Assembly (NCBI RefSeq): GCF_000230975.2
Contig: NC_021172.1
Location: 372,001-436,000 of the forward strand
From: Hyphomicrobium denitrificans 1NES1
GTDB taxonomy: Bacteria > Pseudomonadota > Alphaproteobacteria > Rhizobiales > Hyphomicrobiaceae
DNA: 64,000 nucleotides
Reading direction: 5' to 3'
The notes under the pieces were generated by a model. That model worked only from the letters and a program-made list of their open reading frames with translations. It was not told the DNA's origin and did not search any database. Shown here one piece after another: positions 24,645 to 33,625 of the stretch. Position 1 is the first letter of the stretch. Every line of letters starts with the position of its first letter. Made by a program: the position numbers and the translations under genes.

Positions 24645-25568
24645 TCAAAATGCCGACCAGCCGGTTTCGCGTACGATGAGTTCCAATGCACGCGTTCCCA
24701 ATAACGAATTTCCACGCGCATTGAGAGCAGGGGACCAGACGGCAATAGAAGCTTCTCCGGGAACAATGGCCAAGATGCCGCCGCCGACGCCACTCTTGCC
24801 GGGTAGTCCGACGCGGTATGCGAAGTCTCCCGACCCATCGTAATGGCCGCAAGTCAGCATCACGGCGTTGATCCGGCGCGCTCTCTCTTTCGACACGATG
24901 GTCAGACCGCTACGTGGGTCGCGGCCGCCGTTTGCGAGAAAAACTCCGGCTTCCGAAAGCTGCCGGGCGGTCATCTCTATTGCGCATTGATGAAAGTAGA
25001 CTCCGAGCGTCAATTCGATCGGATGGTGCAGGTTTCCGAACGCACGCATGTAGTTTGCGAGGGCGAAATTGCGAAAGCCCGTTGCCTGCTCGGAGCGCGC
25101 TACGGCGGGGTCGATCATGATCGTATCGTCGTTTGCCGCGATCCGCACGAATCTCAAGATCTCGGCGATCGCTTCACGGGGCTGGTGTCCGGCGAGCAAT
25201 ACGTCGGCCACGACGATGGCGCCGGCGTTGATGAATGGGTTGCGAGGAATTCCCCGCTCGTGTTCGAGCTGGACAATCGAATTGAAAGCGCTGCCTGAAG
25301 GTTCGCGTCCTACGCGCCTCCATAGTCCGTCGCCAACCTTGCCAAGTGCGAGGGCGAGGCTGAAGACTTTGGAGATGCTTTGTATGGAGAAACGCTCGTT
25401 GTCGTCTCCGGTGGAGATCGTCTCGCCCTTCATGTTCGTGATCGAGATTGCAAATTTTCTCGGATCGATTTTCGCGAGCTCCGGGATGTAGTCCGCAACT
25501 TTACCTTGATGCTGCATCGATTGGAGCTCATCGCGCACGGTATCGATGAGGAGTTTCAGGTCGGCCAT
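24645..25568 (-). CDS. glsA: glutaminase A
   Basis: Serine-dependent beta-lactamase-like glutaminase, which hydrolyses glutamine to glutamate and ammonia. The 307 residues carry the SxxK pair S64-I-S-K67 in [10 protein letters not shown], and the conserved [21 protein letters not shown] [12 protein letters not shown] and [12 protein letters not shown]. The start is set at MADLKLL, matching the rhizobial glutaminase N-terminus; ATG 25574 two codons earlier is equally open and no strong Shine-Dalgarno sequence decides. It has no operon partner. Confidence 0.95.
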   Translation of the reverse strand: MADLKLLIDTVRDELQSMQHQGKVADYIPELAKIDPRKFAISITNMKGETISTGDDNERFSIQSISKVFSLALALGKVGDGLWRRVGREPSGSAFNSIVQLEHERGIPRNPFINAGAIVVADVLLAGHQPREAIAEILRFVRIAANDDTIMIDPAVARSEQATGFRNFALANYMRAFGNLHHPIELTLGVYFHQCAIEMTARQLSEAGVFLANGGRDPRSGLTIVSKERARRINAVMLTCGHYDGSGDFAYRVGLPGKSGVGGGILAIVPGEASIAVWSPALNARGNSLLGTRALELIVRETGWSAF

Positions 25569-25678
25569 TTCCATAGGCAAAATTGGGGCTTTCTGTTTGC
25601 TCCAAGGGCGAAGTTTCCTCGGTCCGGGCAAGTTGGATCGAGGGACTTAAATCGGGATAGATAAAGGAGGTTCAAGGC

Positions 25679-25771
25679 ATGGCAAGCGATCTTAATCGAT
25701 GCTCGCGGTTGCCTTCGCAGCAGGCTATCGGGTGGCGACGCTTCGGAGATATGCGATATGTTCCTAGGTAA
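25679..25771 (+). CDS. possible 30-residue small protein
   Basis: A 30-codon frame, MASDLNRCSRLPSQQ to a TAA, begins 8 bases after a near-consensus AAAGGAGG. It is too short for a homology judgement by eye; the peptide is basic and not hydrophobic. It lies in the 330-base gap between glsA and the tRNA gene, in which no other gene is seen. The Shine-Dalgarno sequence is the only real evidence; a chance match is quite possible. Confidence 0.3.
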   Translation: MASDLNRCSRLPSQQAIGWRRFGDMRYVPR

Positions 25772-25962
25772 TTATTCTGCACACAAATAATCCCGGGCGT
25801 TGCAGCTTTGCTACAGCGGCACATTTTTGCTGATAAGATTGCGCTTTGCGGCTGTCGTGAGTGTTTTCTGGTTTGGTCGCGCGCGATAGGCGACGGGCCG
25901 GCCGCCTCGCGCCGGACATCCTCGTGCTTCCATTGAGCGGCTCGGTGAGGCTTTCAAATCGT

Positions 25963-26036
25963 TGGAGCGGGCGAAGGGAATCGAACCCTCGTATGCAGCT
26001 TGGGAAGCTGCCGTTCTACCATTGAACTACGCCCGC
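25963..26036 (-). tRNA. tRNA-Gly (CCC)
   Basis: The 7-bp acceptor stem GCGGGCG/CGCCCGC, the D-arm, anticodon stem GCAGC/GCTGC with loop TTCCCAA, and T-arm GAGGGTTCGATTCCCTT are all present. The anticodon is CCC, reading GGG. The 3' TCCA is encoded in the genome. It is the only tRNA between glsA and the porin fragment. Confidence 0.95.
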
Positions 26037-26091
26037 GGATGCCTGTCCGCCGCGGTTTCTGGCACGTTTTAGGTCCCGGTGCAAACGCCGG

Positions 26092-26120
26092 AACCGGCTG
26101 ATCTGTCAATTCAGCCGGTT
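26092..26120. promoter_or_regulatory. 10-bp perfect inverted repeat
   Basis: AACCGGCTGA (26092-26101) and TCAGCCGGTT (26111-26120) pair perfectly around a 9-base spacer. It lies upstream of both the tRNA-Gly gene (minus) and the porin-like fragment (plus), so it could be an operator. A terminator role is less likely because neither gene ends there. The rest of 26037-26239 holds no gene. Confidence 0.4.
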
Positions 26121-26239
26121 GGCTGCGGCGGATTTCCTGAGTCCCGTCTGGTTGTCACCGAGATCTTGCTTCATGCTATAAGTAATTTGATCCACCGGGC
26201 GGCAAGCCAAGGCCGCCATCGAACGACTGGGGGGAAGTC

Positions 26240-26539
26240 ATGATGCCAACTGCACGCGTCTTCAGCTTGATGGTTGTCGCGGCTTCGGTTCTTGCGAGCG
26301 CTCAGGTCGCCGCTGATGACACCCACACACGTGCTCTTGATACGTCCATCCCTGCCAGCTCCATGTCAGCTCCTTCGGGAAACGATGGCTCGCCGGCCAA
26401 GTCGTCGACAGACGATCTCTCGTCGCGAATAGATCAATTGGAAGCAAATCGGGCGGCGGCCGGCCAGCAGCCCAAATCCCCCATCAGTCTTGGCGTCAGT
26501 GGATGGGTCAGCCAACAGGTGACGATCACCCACCAGTGA
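26240..26539 (+). pseudogene. N-terminal fragment of an alphaproteobacterial porin
   Basis: The 99 codons give a signal peptide (to about residue 25, VAADD), a low-complexity Ser/Ala stretch, then SSRIDQLEANRAAAG and PISLGVSGWVSQQVTI. This is the coiled-coil plus first-beta-strand opening of long porins in this order (typically LEARIAELEATTARKG...VSLTVSGWV). A normal porin would continue for several hundred residues, but a stop follows after ITHQ. No matching strands are clear in any frame over the next 220 bases. It may be a decayed porin gene, or a short secreted protein derived from one. GGGGGAAG precedes the ATG. Confidence 0.55.
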
Positions 26540-26757
26540 AATTTGCAGGACTTGCCGTTCGCGAACTCCGGCAGGTTGCGCTTCGCGTATGGAAGCCGCG
26601 GGCTTCGGCTTCTGCGTGCGATTGATGGCTTGGCGAGCGGGATCGGGTCGGCAACGACATGGAGTTGGGTTTCCCGCCGTCACGATTCGACAAAAGCCTA
26701 TGTTGACGGGCATAGTCTGAAGTGTCGGCTGCCAAAGCCGATCGGGGGGATAATCAA

Positions 26758-27018
26758 ATGATCGAACGCAAAGAGCGCAAGCCTTACTGGCGGCACACGA
26801 AGTGGCAGGTTCTCGCCAGTCTGATCCCGTTCCTTGCCATCGTCATCGTGTTGCCGCTTTACGCCGACCAGTTGAATGCCAACCGATTCCTCGGTTTCCC
26901 GCTCGGCTATTTCCTCGCGGCACACGGTTTTTTTGCAATCGCCGTCGTGACGGTCGCGAGCTACGTCAATCGACAGAATGCGATCGATCACTGGCACGGT
27001 GCCCACGAGGAGATGTAA
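26758..27018 (+). CDS. DUF4212 small subunit of sodium:solute symporter
   Basis: An 86-residue protein with two membrane helices and the family start RKPYWRHTKWQVL, followed by GFPLGYFLAAHGFFAIAVVTVASYV and a short tail NRQNAIDHWHG. DUF4212 proteins are encoded directly before a large SSS-family symporter and are thought to be its small partner. GGGGGA lies 7 bases before ATG 26758. The next gene, 9 bases on, is the symporter. Confidence 0.9.
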   Translation: MIERKERKPYWRHTKWQVLASLIPFLAIVIVLPLYADQLNANRFLGFPLGYFLAAHGFFAIAVVTVASYVNRQNAIDHWHGAHEEM

Positions 27019-27027
27019 GGGTCAGGC

Positions 27028-28863
27028 ATGGCGTTCGGTGCTCGCGCGAGAGTGGTCAATCCGCGCCTTGGAACCTACTTCAGCATTTTCGCGGCGCTGT
27101 TCACGGCGCTGTTTCTGCTCGTCCTGATTTTCGAGCAACTGAGGCTCAGCGAGACGCTTTTGCAGGTTGCGTTCTTTGCTGTTCCGATCCTCATCTATGC
27201 GGGGATCGGGCTGTCGGTCGGATCGAACGATGCGCTCAACTATTTCGCGGCCGGACGGCGTGTTCCTGCCGCCTATACCGGACTTCTGCTTGCGGCTTCC
27301 GCACTCGGCGGAACATTCGTCGTCGCTGGAACAGGGGCGTTCTTCTTTGCTGGTTTCGATGCGCTGGTTCTTCTGATGGGAACTCTCACGGGATTCGTCG
27401 TGATGGCCATCGTGCTTGCTCCTTTCTATCGGAAGTTCGGCGCATTTACGGTGCCAAGCTATCTCGGCCGCCGTTTTGAGAGCCGTGCGCTCCGTATCGT
27501 TACCGCCGTCGTCGCGGCGGTGCCTATGCTTCTCGTTCTGTCTGCGGAGCTTCGCATCGGAGCCGGCGTCGCCGGGCGCTTGATTGCGCTCAATCCCAAT
27601 CTGATCGTGTGTGTTCTGGCGCTGAGCGTCGCGATTACAACTGCAGCCGGCGGCAAGCGGTCCTTTACGTGGGCAGGCGTCGCTCAGTCGATCGCGCTCT
27701 TTCTGGCTTTGCTCGGTGTCGTGACGACGATCAGCGTGATCGTGACCAATTTGCCGATCCCGCAGCTTGCCAACGGTCCGATGGTGCGCGGCCTCGTTCG
27801 CAACGAAACCAGCGAAGGCTTGCAACTCATCAACGTCTGGCCGTTGGCGTTCGATCTTCCCGGAGAAGGCTTCGCGACGCTGGTGAAGCCTTATACGCAA
27901 CCGTTCGGCGCGGTTGGAACTCTCGGTTTCGTAATAGGTACATTTGCGATCGCCGCAGGGATCAGCGCGGCGCCGTGGCTGCTGCCGCGCGTTGCTGCAT
28001 CGCCGAGCGTCTACGAAGCGCGCAAGGCACTCGGCTGGGCAACGGTGTTTTCCGGTCTGGCGCTCCTTACGATATCATCGGTCGCCATTTTCATGCGGGA
28101 TTTCGCGCTCGAAGCGGTCATAAGCGAGCGGCTTGGGCCGTTGCCAAGGTGGCTTTACGATGCTGCGGCCGCCCATCTCGTCGCGTTCGATCAGACGGCT
28201 GTGCGGCTCGGGTTCAGCGGGCTGAAGTTCGATCGTGACGGCGTCTTGTTCGCGTTGCCGATTGCGACAGGGCTGCCGCAGGCATTTACGTATATGTTGC
28301 TCGCGGGGGCGCTTGCCGCAGCACTGGCGACGGCGGGTTCCACCATGATTTCGCTGGCGGCGATACTCGGCGAAGACGTCGTGCAAGGCATGTCATGGGA
28401 GCCCGTCGCGCCGGAGGCGCGTGTGTGGATCACACGCAGCTTTGTCGGTGTCGTCGCGGTCTGCGGAGCCGCTTTGACGATGATCGCACCGACCGATCCC
28501 CTTCGACTCGTGCTTTGGGCACTTTCCATCACAGGCGCCAGTCTATTTCCTGTCATGGTACTATCGATCTGGTGGAAGCGCCTGACTGCCAGCGGCTCGA
28601 TTGCGGGAGTGGTGGCCGGATTTGCCGCTGCGGCCCTTGCAATCCTGCTGAGCGAGGTCGGCGCGATCGGCACCCCGAGCCCTATCGCCGGTATTTTGGG
28701 ATTGCCGGCATCTTTTGCGGTCGCTCTCGGTGTTAGCATTCTGCGCCCCGGCACATCGCGTCATGCGCTCGAAATCGTACGTGATATCCGCGTTCCGGGT
28801 GGGGAGGTCATTTACGATCGGCAGATGCAGCGTTTAGAGCTTCGCAAACACGCGCGCACTTGA
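27028..28863 (+). CDS. sodium:solute symporter, large subunit (VC_2705 type)
   Basis: A 611-residue SSS-family transporter with about 13-14 membrane helices. It shows the family's GGTFVVAGTGAFFF, FTVPSYLGRRF and a central unwound region YMLLAGALAAALATAGSTMISLAAILGEDV. Relatives move acetate or other small organic acids with sodium. The pairing with DUF4212 argues for the VC_2705-type two-component system. The substrate cannot be read from sequence. It is 9 bases downstream of the small subunit. Confidence 0.88.
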   Translation: MAFGARARVVNPRLGTYFSIFAALFTALFLLVLIFEQLRLSETLLQVAFFAVPILIYAGIGLSVGSNDALNYFAAGRRVPAAYTGLLLAASALGGTFVVAGTGAFFFAGFDALVLLMGTLTGFVVMAIVLAPFYRKFGAFTVPSYLGRRFESRALRIVTAVVAAVPMLLVLSAELRIGAGVAGRLIALNPNLIVCVLALSVAITTAAGGKRSFTWAGVAQSIALFLALLGVVTTISVIVTNLPIPQLANGPMVRGLVRNETSEGLQLINVWPLAFDLPGEGFATLVKPYTQPFGAVGTLGFVIGTFAIAAGISAAPWLLPRVAASPSVYEARKALGWATVFSGLALLTISSVAIFMRDFALEAVISERLGPLPRWLYDAAAAHLVAFDQTAVRLGFSGLKFDRDGVLFALPIATGLPQAFTYMLLAGALAAALATAGSTMISLAAILGEDVVQGMSWEPVAPEARVWITRSFVGVVAVCGAALTMIAPTDPLRLVLWALSITGASLFPVMVLSIWWKRLTASGSIAGVVAGFAAAALAILLSEVGAIGTPSPIAGILGLPASFAVALGVSILRPGTSRHALEIVRDIRVPGGEVIYDRQMQRLELRKHART

Positions 28864-28868
28864 TGCTC

Positions 28869-28902
28869 CAACGCCGAACGCTTAATGCTTTTGCGGGCGT
28901 TG
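28869..28902 (+). terminator. candidate terminator hairpin after symporter
   Basis: CAACGCC (28869-28875) pairs with GGCGTTG (28896-28902) over a 20-base loop, directly after the stop codon; TGTTTCT follows. Weak T-run. Confidence 0.35.
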
Positions 28903-29023
28903 TGTTTCTGAGTTCGGTCCGAGCCATCCAGCGCTTTGCGAGAAACTCGTTATCCATCAGCCCGCGGCGGCGCGGCTGGAGAACGTATCCGTTGCATAGG
29001 CGTAGATCGAAAGCTGCGAAAAC

Positions 29024-29989
29024 ATGACTATCAGAGACCGGCTCGATCTCTATCCGCCGATCGTTCCTTACCGAGAGCATCGTCTGTCGGTTGGCGGCGG
29101 CCATACGCTTTATGTCGAGGAGTGCGGAAATCCGCGCGGCCAGCCGGTGTTGATCATCCACGGTGGTCCAGGCGGCGGCAGCAATCCGACCATGCGCCGA
29201 TTTCACAATCCCGACAGGTACCGGATCGTGCTCTTCGATCAGCGCGGTTGCGGTCAGTCAACTCCGAATGCATCCATCGAAAACAACACGACGCAGGATC
29301 TGATCGAGGACATCGAGCGCATTCGTCTGGAGTTCGACATCGACCGCTGGCAGCTTTTCGGCGGCTCGTGGGGATCGACGCTCGCGCTTGCCTATGCAGA
29401 AACTTATCCGGAACGGGTCAGCGCGCTTATCTTGCGGGGCATTTTTCTAATCACGAAGGCTGAGCTTCGCTGGTTCTACCAGGATGGGTGCAGTTGGATT
29501 TATCCGGAAGCATTCGCCGAATTTCAGCGCCGCATTCCTTACGGCGAGCGCGATGACATGATCGCCGCGTATCATCGCCGCTTAAACTCGGACGATCCTG
29601 CAACCGTCATGGCGGCTGCGCGGGCGTGGAGCATCTGGGAGGGCACGACATTGTCGCTGGTTCCGGAGCCTGAACGGGTCTCCCGCTTTGGCGCCGACGC
29701 GTATGCCGTCGCGTTCGCCCGGATTGAAAGCCATTACTTCGTGAATGGTGGCTTTTTTCGTCGTGACGGCGAACTTCTGCTCAATGCCAGCCGGCTCAAG
29801 GGAATTCCAGGGATCATCGTGCACGGGCGCTATGATGTCGTGACGCCGATCAGAAGCGCGGTGCTGCTGCATCATGCCTGGGCCGATTCAGAGTTGCGCG
29901 TCGTGACCGATGCGGGCCACGCGATGACGGAGCCTGGAATTGTGCATGAACTCATTCGCGCGACCCGCCAGTATTCCTCCGGCTACTAG
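29024..29989 (+). CDS. pip: proline iminopeptidase
   Basis: An alpha/beta hydrolase of peptidase family S33 that removes N-terminal proline from peptides. The 321 residues contain the oxyanion motif HGGPGGG (46-52), DQRGCGQS, the nucleophile elbow GGSWGS (S115), and likely D271 (GRYDVVTP) and H299 (DAGHAM). The length and motifs fit the family closely. It appears to be a single-gene transcript. Confidence 0.96.
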   Translation: MTIRDRLDLYPPIVPYREHRLSVGGGHTLYVEECGNPRGQPVLIIHGGPGGGSNPTMRRFHNPDRYRIVLFDQRGCGQSTPNASIENNTTQDLIEDIERIRLEFDIDRWQLFGGSWGSTLALAYAETYPERVSALILRGIFLITKAELRWFYQDGCSWIYPEAFAEFQRRIPYGERDDMIAAYHRRLNSDDPATVMAAARAWSIWEGTTLSLVPEPERVSRFGADAYAVAFARIESHYFVNGGFFRRDGELLLNASRLKGIPGIIVHGRYDVVTPIRSAVLLHHAWADSELRVVTDAGHAMTEPGIVHELIRATRQYSSGY

Positions 29990-30000
29990 GTTCGCAACGC

Positions 30001-30480
30001 TCACAGAGATCCCTTCGGCGGCGGTGGAGCGTCTGGAGGCGGCAGAGGTTTGTCGAGGTCCTTCATGCGATCGCGGACCTTTTTGTAGACACGCTCCAGA
30101 TAGTCGAGCGCCTGATCGACTTCTTGATCCGTCGGCAACTGCATTTTTCCGCCGGGCGGTCCATCGAGTGGTGTTTTCGTTTCGAGCGTTTCTTCGAGCG
30201 CCTTGACGCGGTCCTTGAGGTCCTTGTTTTCCTGCTCGAGCTTCGAAACTTCTGCAGCCGCCGCAGTGGGCGTGTGATCTTCGACCGGCGCACATGCCCA
30301 TGTCGTACCGGAACGGGCGCACATCGCGACGGCGCCGGTCTGCCTGTCGAGCCGCAGGAAGCCGCCGTCGACAGGCGACATCGTAAAGCGGCCGCCAGCA
30401 TTGTCCGTGGTATCAGCGACCGCGGCGCTCGCTAAAGCGAGAACCATGAGCGTCGCTCCGTAGATCATTCTGCTCAGCAT
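30001..30480 (-). CDS. secreted coiled-coil protein of unknown function
   Basis: A 159-residue exported protein with a signal peptide (MLSRMIYGATLMVLALASAAVA). A short globular part has FLRLDRQTGAVAMCARSGTTWACAP, a pattern seen in many uncharacterised alphaproteobacterial proteins. A coiled coil follows (about 78-103, VSKLEQENKDLKDRVKALEETLE), then an acidic helix and a Pro-rich C-terminus. It ends 12 bases from the convergent pip stop. Confidence 0.75.
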   Translation of the reverse strand: MLSRMIYGATLMVLALASAAVADTTDNAGGRFTMSPVDGGFLRLDRQTGAVAMCARSGTTWACAPVEDHTPTAAAAEVSKLEQENKDLKDRVKALEETLETKTPLDGPPGGKMQLPTDQEVDQALDYLERVYKKVRDRMKDLDKPLPPPDAPPPPKGSL

Positions 30481-30632
30481 TCGAACCGTCCTCGAGCTTC
30501 GATCTTGCGCGGCTCATAACGCAGGAGTGTGGCAAATCCAGACGCGGCCGTTGAAAACGAATCACGGTCAGATATCACGAACATGAGTTGAAGCGGCCTT
30601 TAGGCTGTCGGCGTTTCGACCCCTTAGCCCCT

Positions 30633-30650
30633 GAAAATACGAATATTTTC
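30633..30650. promoter_or_regulatory. AT-rich perfect inverted repeat upstream of the PodJ-like gene
   Basis: GAAAATA, loop CGAA, then TATTTTC. It is conspicuous in this GC-rich sequence and lies in the 357-base divergent region (30481-30837) between the secreted coiled-coil gene and the PodJ-like gene. Apart from this and the CtrA-like box, nothing else is recognised in that region. Confidence 0.4.
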
Positions 30651-30667
30651 CCGCTTCTCCTTACATC

Positions 30668-30682
30668 TTAACGCAGTATTTA
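30668..30682 (+). promoter_or_regulatory. CtrA-like box upstream of PodJ-like gene
   Basis: TTAA-N7-TTTA differs by one base from the consensus TTAA-N7-TTAA of the alphaproteobacterial cell-cycle regulator CtrA. It lies 156 bases before ATG 30838. It is a single short match and could be chance, but it fits a gene of polarity or cell-cycle type. Confidence 0.35.
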
Positions 30683-30837
30683 CTGCCGTTCTTCAACGTG
30701 CCCCCGAATGAACTGTGCTGCGTCCGCCAACGATCGCGTTTTTTGCGCGGCACGGACGATCTCGAATGTCCCTTGCCGCCGAAGACCCTGGTCGTGCTGG
30801 ACCGGACCGGCAACGCCCGTGCCGCTTCGAGGGGAAC

Positions 30838-33477
30838 ATGCCGAATCCAGAATTGACAGAAGACGAGTTCAGCGGCGGCGGCGGGCATGGTGCCTCGGAT
30901 TACGAGGAGGAGCATGGCGAGCTCAAGGCTTTGGTCGATGCGATCGCGGCACAGCTTTCCGATGCAACGCGCCGCCATTCCGAAACGTTGAGCGAAATGC
31001 AGGACAGGATCGCCACGATGGGGCGAGAGGCCGAGGAACTGCGCGATCACATTCCGGAGCAGTATGCACCCACCTTTGAGCATATCGAGGCGGGCGTTGC
31101 CGAGCTGGCCAAACGGCTCGCCAAAGCCAACGATTCCGATGCTGCGTATCGGGAAGCCAACCCCTGGGATCGCGAAAGCGCGGAAGCCCTGACTCATATC
31201 TATGAGTCCGATTCTCGGAGGAATGCCCAGGCATCGCGAGCCGCCCTTGCGGCGCCCGCAGCAGCACCGCATGCGAATCTCGATCAGGCATGGTTCGAAG
31301 CTCGCTTTGCGGAAATTGCCCGAGGCATCGAGCAATCAATTGCCGAAATCAGGCCCGATCGCGGATTTCATGAGATCGGAGAACGGCTCGATCAGTTTGA
31401 GCAACGGTTCGCCAGTACGATCGGAGACGTCGCGACGCGCGCCGACCTCGATGCCGTGCGGCTTATCGAGGAGCACGTGGGCGAGGTGGTCAATCATCTG
31501 GTCCAGACGCACGATCAACTGACGCGTCTCAGCGCCATCGAGGACCAGCTCTCGGCAATCACGCAGACGTTGTCCGGCGAGCAAGGAAGAACGCACTCCG
31601 AATTGCGGTCGGCAACCGATGTTCTGCCCGCTTCCCGTATCGACGTCGAAGCGATCGCGCAGGCCGCGGCCGAACGTGCGGCCATGCATTTCGCGGAGAG
31701 GGCGCCCGCATCCCACGATCCGGCCCGCGAATTGCGTCCGCTTATCGAGCGAATGATGGAGGAAAATCGCAACGGCGGCGAGAATACCGCGGCGCTGCTC
31801 GATACGTTGCAGCAGGCGATGATCCGCCTTCTGGATCGCATGGATGGACTCGAATTCGCACAGCGCAAGGATGCGCCGATGCGTGCGGCATCGTTCGATG
31901 ACCTCTCGGAGGGACGACGCCTGATGCCCGAAGAACCATTCCAAATGCCATCGCGCGACAGCGATCCATTGGATTTGGACGATGCCGCCGTTTCGCTGTT
32001 CCCGTCCGAAGTGATTTCGCCCGAACCGGCCCAGTCGGCAAATCCGTATGAGCGCGAAAGCCCCATCGAAATGGAATCGCGCAAGAACGAGAGGTTACGG
32101 CAGGACTTCATCGCCGAAGCGCGCCGCGCCAAAATGCGCCTCTCGTCCGCGGCGGACGATGAAATCGTCATTACGTCGCCGCCTCACTCCGGCTTCTTTA
32201 CAATGTCGTCACCGGATGCGGTCCGGGGATCTCACGGCAGCAGGCCGATCCGGCCCACGACGAGCCGGTCAAAAGCTTCCGGCCCGTCAGGACCTTCGCC
32301 GCGCCTCATCGTTCTTGCGGTTGCTACAATTCTGGCATTGGGCGGCCTCTGGTACACCGTTGGTAGCGATACTCAGAAACCGGCGGTGAGCTCTTCTTCG
32401 TCACTTCCCCCCGCTGCGGTGGGTCAGGACGGAAAATCCGGGTCCGGCACGAACGGATTGCCCGATCAGAAGAACAACGGTCGTGGGCAATCGCCGGATG
32501 CGGGAGCGCACGGGGATCAGCAGGGGCAATTGACGCCCGGCGCCACGGGGGGGGCCAATACGAACGTGTCCATGCTCGGTGTTGCGGTCGATCTCAATAG
32601 TCCCGCGACGGCCGCCGGCATACAGCAGGCGCAACGCCACCAAGCGATGGCGGCGATATCGGGGAAGCTCGGCGACGCGGCTGCGCAGAGCAACAACTCA
32701 GCGCTCGTACCTGCCTCCATGGTTCCGACGGAGGCCGAGACGGAGGGGGTGAGCGCGCCTGACAACAATGCGCCCGTGCCGAGTGAAGCATCCCGCGGGG
32801 CCCACTTCGATCTGCCGGCTGCGACCGTCGGTCCGCTGTCGTTGCGCCTGGCGGCCGCCAACGGCGATGCTTCGGCCGAGTTCGAAGTCGGTGCCCGTCT
32901 TGCGGAAGGCAAAGGAACACCGCAGAATTTCAAAGAAGCGGCAAAATGGTATCAGCGCGCCGCCGACCACGGACTGGTGCAGGCTCAGTATCGTCTCGGA
33001 ACGTTCTATGAGCGGGGCCTCGGCATGAAAGCCGATCGGGCGCTGGCGGAAACCTGGTACAAGCGCGCTGCCGACAAGGGCAACGTCAAAGCGATGCATA
33101 ACCTCGCGGTCCTGAGCGCCAATCAGACCGATCAGTCGCCGGATTATACGACCGCGGCGCAATGGTTCGAGCAGGCCGCTCAGCGGGGACTTGCTGACAG
33201 CCAGTTCAATCTCGCCATCCTCTATGAGAACGGTCTCGGCGTGAAGAAGGATCTGCAGCAGGCCTACATGTGGATTTCACTCGCTGCGCGGGACAAAGAT
33301 GCGGATGCCGTCCGCCGCCAAGGTATCCTTCGCGGCAAACTGACGGCGGAAGACCTCGCCGAAGCCGAACGGATGATTAGCGAATGGCGGCCGATTCCCG
33401 TCGATCGAGGTGTCAACGATGCTCGTTTGGCAGGTGAGGAGTGGAAGAAAAATCCGAATGCAAGCGTTGCCGGTTGA
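30838..33477 (+). CDS. PodJ-like protein with coiled coil, single membrane helix and Sel1 repeats
   Basis: An 879-residue protein arranged like PodJ, the Caulobacter polarity factor. The N-terminal cytoplasmic part (1-480) is largely helical and coiled-coil (QLSDATRRHSETLSEMQDRI; RLDQFEQRFASTI) with a disordered acidic stretch. One membrane helix (about 487-508, LIVLAVATILALGGLWYTV) follows. The periplasmic part has a Ser/Gly/Pro-rich linker and three to four Sel1-like repeats (about 680-820, KEAAKWYQRAADHGLVQAQYRLG). ATG 30838 follows GAGGGG. PodJ-like polar scaffolding is inferred from architecture. Confidence 0.82.
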   Translation: MPNPELTEDEFSGGGGHGASDYEEEHGELKALVDAIAAQLSDATRRHSETLSEMQDRIATMGREAEELRDHIPEQYAPTFEHIEAGVAELAKRLAKANDSDAAYREANPWDRESAEALTHIYESDSRRNAQASRAALAAPAAAPHANLDQAWFEARFAEIARGIEQSIAEIRPDRGFHEIGERLDQFEQRFASTIGDVATRADLDAVRLIEEHVGEVVNHLVQTHDQLTRLSAIEDQLSAITQTLSGEQGRTHSELRSATDVLPASRIDVEAIAQAAAERAAMHFAERAPASHDPARELRPLIERMMEENRNGGENTAALLDTLQQAMIRLLDRMDGLEFAQRKDAPMRAASFDDLSEGRRLMPEEPFQMPSRDSDPLDLDDAAVSLFPSEVISPEPAQSANPYERESPIEMESRKNERLRQDFIAEARRAKMRLSSAADDEIVITSPPHSGFFTMSSPDAVRGSHGSRPIRPTTSRSKASGPSGPSPRLIVLAVATILALGGLWYTVGSDTQKPAVSSSSSLPPAAVGQDGKSGSGTNGLPDQKNNGRGQSPDAGAHGDQQGQLTPGATGGANTNVSMLGVAVDLNSPATAAGIQQAQRHQAMAAISGKLGDAAAQSNNSALVPASMVPTEAETEGVSAPDNNAPVPSEASRGAHFDLPAATVGPLSLRLAAANGDASAEFEVGARLAEGKGTPQNFKEAAKWYQRAADHGLVQAQYRLGTFYERGLGMKADRALAETWYKRAADKGNVKAMHNLAVLSANQTDQSPDYTTAAQWFEQAAQRGLADSQFNLAILYENGLGVKKDLQQAYMWISLAARDKDADAVRRQGILRGKLTAEDLAEAERMISEWRPIPVDRGVNDARLAGEEWKKNPNASVAG

Positions 33478-33625
33478 TGGCGAATACCGCTTGCCCCTAG
33501 CGGCAGCGCTTCCCGCTCTTTCACGGCAGGCTTTGAACGCTTGCGGTGCGGGGCGCTTTGGTGTCCCTTAGGCGTATCCTTCCGGCGCGTTCCGGACGGT
33601 AGCTCTCGCTGTTCAGACCTGATTG

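Noticed and set aside
30838..33477. Peptidoglycan-binding (SPOR or PG_binding) domain at the C-terminus of the PodJ-like protein
   Set aside because: The last 60 residues after the Sel1 repeats show no such motif, so a complete PodJ domain set is not claimed.
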